A DNA stretch of 8,196 nucleotides from Planctomycetota bacterium (GTDB lineage: Bacteria > Planctomycetota > Phycisphaerae > Sedimentisphaerales > Anaerohalosphaeraceae). Location: positions 1 to 8,196 of the forward strand of contig JAGHBX010000568.1 of the NCBI GenBank assembly GCA_021160785.1, given 5' to 3'. Below, in pieces: positions 6,585-8,196 of the stretch. Position 1 is the stretch's first letter, and each line of letters opens with the position of its first letter. The notes beneath the pieces are model-generated. The model did no database searches and was not told the DNA's origin. It saw only the letters and a list, made by a program, of their open reading frames with translations. Position numbers and translations under genes: made by a program.

Positions 6585-7154
6585 TTAGAGGTTTCCCCAG
6601 TGGAATGGCTGGAAGTTTAGCTCCATCAGTTCGCAACCGTTGATGAGCCATTGGGCGTCGGCGTTTTTCGTGAGGCGGAGTCTTACCTTGACGTAGTAGA
6701 GTGTGGCGGCCGGTGCGTAAGCGCTGTTTGGCTCGACATGTACGCGGTAAACGTTCTCGGCTGTTGCAGTGGGTGCGTTGATGACTATCTGTCCGGTCGT
6801 TTGCGGGGCTTTATTTATCTTTGTTGTTGTGAAGAATGATTGCATGAAGTTGATCAGTTGTTTTCTGGAATTGTGGCTGCGGTCGGAATAGTCGGGCGCC
6901 AGAGTCGTCGCCAGGGCTTTGGTGTCTTCTGCGACGACGGCGTTTCTTGCGCATTTGATCGTGTGCTTGACTTTTTCGAAGTCTGTCTTGATGAAATAGT
7001 CGAGTCCCAAAGCGGTAACCGCCAGGACCAGCGGCAGGAGCAACAGCCACCACAGCGATTTTTCCGGGGAGTTCTGTCGCACGACAGTGACCACGATGAG
7101 CATCACCAGTGAGATGGAAAGCAGCAGCCAGGGGGTTTGGAAGATGTTTGTCAT
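6585..7154 (-). CDS. Small membrane protein with two TM helices and an NTF2/SnoaL-like domain
   Basis: A 189-residue protein of unknown role. Residues about 8-25 (WLLLSISLVMLIVVTVV) and about 34-52 (LWWLLLLPLVLAVTALGL) are two transmembrane helices joined by a short polar loop. This places both ends of the protein on the same side of the membrane. Residues about 57-189 look like an NTF2/SnoaL-type cone fold: a leading helix, 'AVVAEDTKALATTLAPDYSD', a second helix (RKQLINFMQSFF), then alternating beta strands ending in WLINGCELMEL. This fold binds small molecules or acts as a scaffold, and no catalytic residues can be named. The ATG at 7154 is preceded by AAGGAA about 10 nt upstream. The gene lies 25 bp after surE on the same strand, so they are probably co-transcribed. 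It converges with the receiver gene. Confidence 0.75.
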   Translation of the reverse strand: MTNIFQTPWLLLSISLVMLIVVTVVRQNSPEKSLWWLLLLPLVLAVTALGLDYFIKTDFEKVKHTIKCARNAVVAEDTKALATTLAPDYSDRSHNSRKQLINFMQSFFTTTKINKAPQTTGQIVINAPTATAENVYRVHVEPNSAYAPAATLYYVKVRLRLTKNADAQWLINGCELMELNFQPFHWGNL

Positions 7155-7179
7155 TTTTTGCGATTCCTTTGTTGGCGTT

Positions 7180-7950
7180 TCAGTCGGTCTTGTCCAGTTT
7201 CCATGCGATCTTGCTCAGGGACTTGTTTCGCTCGTAATTTGTCATGTCAAAATGGAGTGCGGTAACGGTAATGTAGCCGTCGGCGATGGAAGTTGTGTCG
7301 GCGGGACTGACGGTTGGGTCGCGGTGTTTGCCGCCGGTGTACTCGAAGATCATGCGGCCTTGCTCGTTGTCCTGGAGGGCGAATCTCTCCTCGAAGCCGC
7401 CGGTGGACTGTGGTACGACGACGACGCCTTTTGGGGCTCCTTTGGAGAGCGATGGGATATTGATATTGATGACGTCGCCGGCGTGCAGGGGCAGTAATTG
7501 TTCGAGGATGCCGAAAGCGTAGCGGGCGGCTTTTTCGGCGTCGAAATGCTCGTCGAAGACGGCGCTGAGGGCGACCGATGGCACGCCTTCGAATGCGGCT
7601 TCTATGGCGGCGGCGACGGTGCCGGAGTAGAAAACATGGACGCCGACGTTTGCGCCGTGGTTGATACCGGAGACGACGAGGTCGATCGGTTCGTGATTTT
7701 CCTGCAGCAGGCTGGTCATGGCGATTTTGACGCAGTCGGCAGGGGAGCCGTCGACGCTGTAGGCGATGAATTTTCCGGTGATGTCGAGCTTTTCGCAGGC
7801 GACGGGCGACAGGCTGATGCTGTGGCCTGCGCCGGACTTTGGCTGGGAGGGGGCGATTACCGTGACTTTGCCGAGTTTGGTCAGATGTTTGTAAACGGCC
7901 TCCAGGCCTGGCGCGAAAACGCCGTCGTCGTTTGCTAACAGGATGTGCAT
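7180..7950 (-). CDS. surE: 5'/3'-nucleotidase SurE
   Basis: A 256-residue metal-dependent phosphatase that removes phosphate from nucleoside 5'- and 3'-monophosphates in the cytoplasm; some homologues also cleave short polyphosphate. The protein opens with the family signature MHILLANDDG. The metal ligands known from Thermotoga SurE correspond to D8, D9, S39 (in PKSGAGHS) and N97 (in SGINHGANVG), all present. Further family motifs are VDGSPADCVK (66-75) and the YSGTVAAAIEA stretch. The length is normal and the gene looks intact. The ATG at 7950 is preferred over the TTG at 7968, because it begins exactly at the family start and has GGAG 12 nt upstream, although that spacing is long. The gene heads a two-gene operon with the downstream membrane protein. 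The common surE neighbours of proteobacteria (pcm, nlpD, rpoS) are not within the window. Confidence 0.95.
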   Translation of the reverse strand: MHILLANDDGVFAPGLEAVYKHLTKLGKVTVIAPSQPKSGAGHSISLSPVACEKLDITGKFIAYSVDGSPADCVKIAMTSLLQENHEPIDLVVSGINHGANVGVHVFYSGTVAAAIEAAFEGVPSVALSAVFDEHFDAEKAARYAFGILEQLLPLHAGDVININIPSLSKGAPKGVVVVPQSTGGFEERFALQDNEQGRMIFEYTGGKHRDPTVSPADTTSIADGYITVTALHFDMTNYERNKSLSKIAWKLDKTD

Positions 7951-7988
7951 GATCGAGTTTATCTCCAAGGTTGTCTTATTATTAAGCC

Positions 7989-8017
7989 AGTGTAAGTCTT
8001 GTTGAGAGGTGTGTCAA
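7989..8017 (-). promoter_or_regulatory. Sigma70-like promoter of surE
   Basis: Read on the - strand, an exact TTGACA (8017-8012) is followed after 17 bp by TACACT (7994-7989), a -10 with four of six consensus bases including the key first T, A and last T. Transcription would begin near 7982, giving a leader of about 30 nt before the ATG at 7950. This is the best promoter match in the window. The heptad repeat array begins 5 bp upstream of the -35 box. Confidence 0.6.
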
Positions 8018-8022
8018 TTGTT

Positions 8023-8068
8023 TAGTATTTAGCATTTAGTATATAGTGAGTAGTGAATAGTGAATAGT
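8023..8068. repeat. Heptanucleotide tandem array, about 6.5 copies of TAGTNNN
   Basis: Six consecutive 7-bp units begin at 8023 in strict phase: TAGTATT, TAGCATT, TAGTATA, TAGTGAG, TAGTGAA, TAGTGAA, then a partial TAGT. The first three bases are invariant and the fourth is T in all but one unit. The array lies directly upstream of the surE promoter. The 7-bp period and TAG in every unit argue against coding use. Similar short tandem heptads are known in other bacteria, for example cyanobacterial STRR sequences, but I do not claim common origin. Confidence 0.85.
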
Positions 8069-8153
8069 TGGGTCGGCTGGGTGCTGAGATTGGGTTTGTT
8101 TCGTGTTTTTGGGTCGGCGAATGGTAGACGCGTGGCAAATTGGGTTTGTTTCG
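8068..8153. repeat. Interleaved direct repeats (A-B-A-B) next to the heptad array
   Basis: Element A, TTGGGTCGGC, occurs at 8068-8077 and 8109-8118. Element B, ATTGGGTTTGTTTCG, occurs at 8089-8103 and 8139-8153, 15 bp without mismatch. The order A-B-A-B suggests a duplicated unit of about 41-50 bp that has since diverged or gained sequence between the copies. Both elements share the core TTGGGT. No reading frame of interest crosses the region. Confidence 0.7.
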
Positions 8154-8175
8154 ATGAAATAGGGGATGGGGAGGG

Positions 8176-8196
8176 ATTGTAGATCGTATATTGTAG
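8176..8196. repeat. Second heptad array, cut by the window end
   Basis: Three 7-bp units run to the last base: ATTGTAG, ATCGTAT, ATTGTAG. The first and third are identical and the middle one differs at two positions. The array probably continues beyond the window. Together with the array at 8023-8068 it shows that 7-bp periodicity recurs in this spacer. Confidence 0.5.

Noticed and set aside
7087..7938. Two + strand open frames opposite surE
   Set aside because: They are antisense to surE, and their Gly, Val and Asp-rich translations mirror its codons.
8162..8175. G-quadruplex in the GGGGATGGGGAGGG stretch
   Set aside because: There are only three adjacent G-runs; the fourth lies too far away for a stable standard quadruplex.
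8023..8196. Repeats considered as a CRISPR array
   Set aside because: The units are 7 bp, or occur only twice, without regular spacers, and no cas genes are in the window.

Overview
The window looks like chromosomal DNA from a Planctomycetota bacterium, most likely a Phycisphaerae or Sedimentisphaerales-type lineage. This rests on the style of the genes: a lamin-tail-domain secreted protein, a large secreted glycoside-hydrolase-like protein with a GH67/GH20-type N-terminal domain, a soluble multidomain hybrid-like sensor kinase, and spacers rich in short AT-rich tandem repeats. It is an inference; no rRNA or other marker gene is present.

Left part (1-4077, + strand). The window opens inside the last ~80 codons of a lamin-tail-domain protein (ends 245). 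A 193-bp spacer with a reasonable sigma70-like promoter (335-363) follows. Then comes an apparent two-gene operon: an 883-residue exported protein related to glycoside hydrolases (439-3090), and 21 bp later a sodium-coupled transporter of the bile acid:sodium symporter (BASS) family (3112-4077). All the sodium-ligand residues I could place are present in the transporter. The pairing suggests that something released outside the cytoplasm, perhaps an organic acid or sugar acid, is imported by the second gene.

Middle part (4078-6482, + strand). A 185-bp spacer carries a small hairpin, a direct repeat and a GC-rich inverted repeat. It leads into a two-component pair: a 590-residue cytosolic histidine kinase (single CBS motif, coiled coil, PAS, HisKA, HATPase, then a C-terminal domain that looks like a catalytically dead GGDEF fold) and a 139-residue stand-alone receiver 27 bp downstream. 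The target of the receiver is not visible here.

Right part (6483-8196). A 102-bp convergent gap holds a foldable GC-rich element. On the - strand lies an operon of surE (5'/3'-nucleotidase, 7950 down to 7180) followed by a small membrane protein with two transmembrane helices and an NTF2-like domain (7154 down to 6585). The surE promoter has an exact TTGACA -35 box, a 17-bp spacer and TACACT as the -10. Immediately upstream of it is a strict 7-bp tandem array, followed by interleaved direct repeats and a second 7-bp array that runs off the window end.

I see no clear defence, mobile or CRISPR system. The items most worth a second look are the unassigned glycoside-hydrolase-like protein and its transporter partner, the kinase with an N-terminal CBS and a dead GGDEF-like tail, and the heptad arrays next to the surE promoter.
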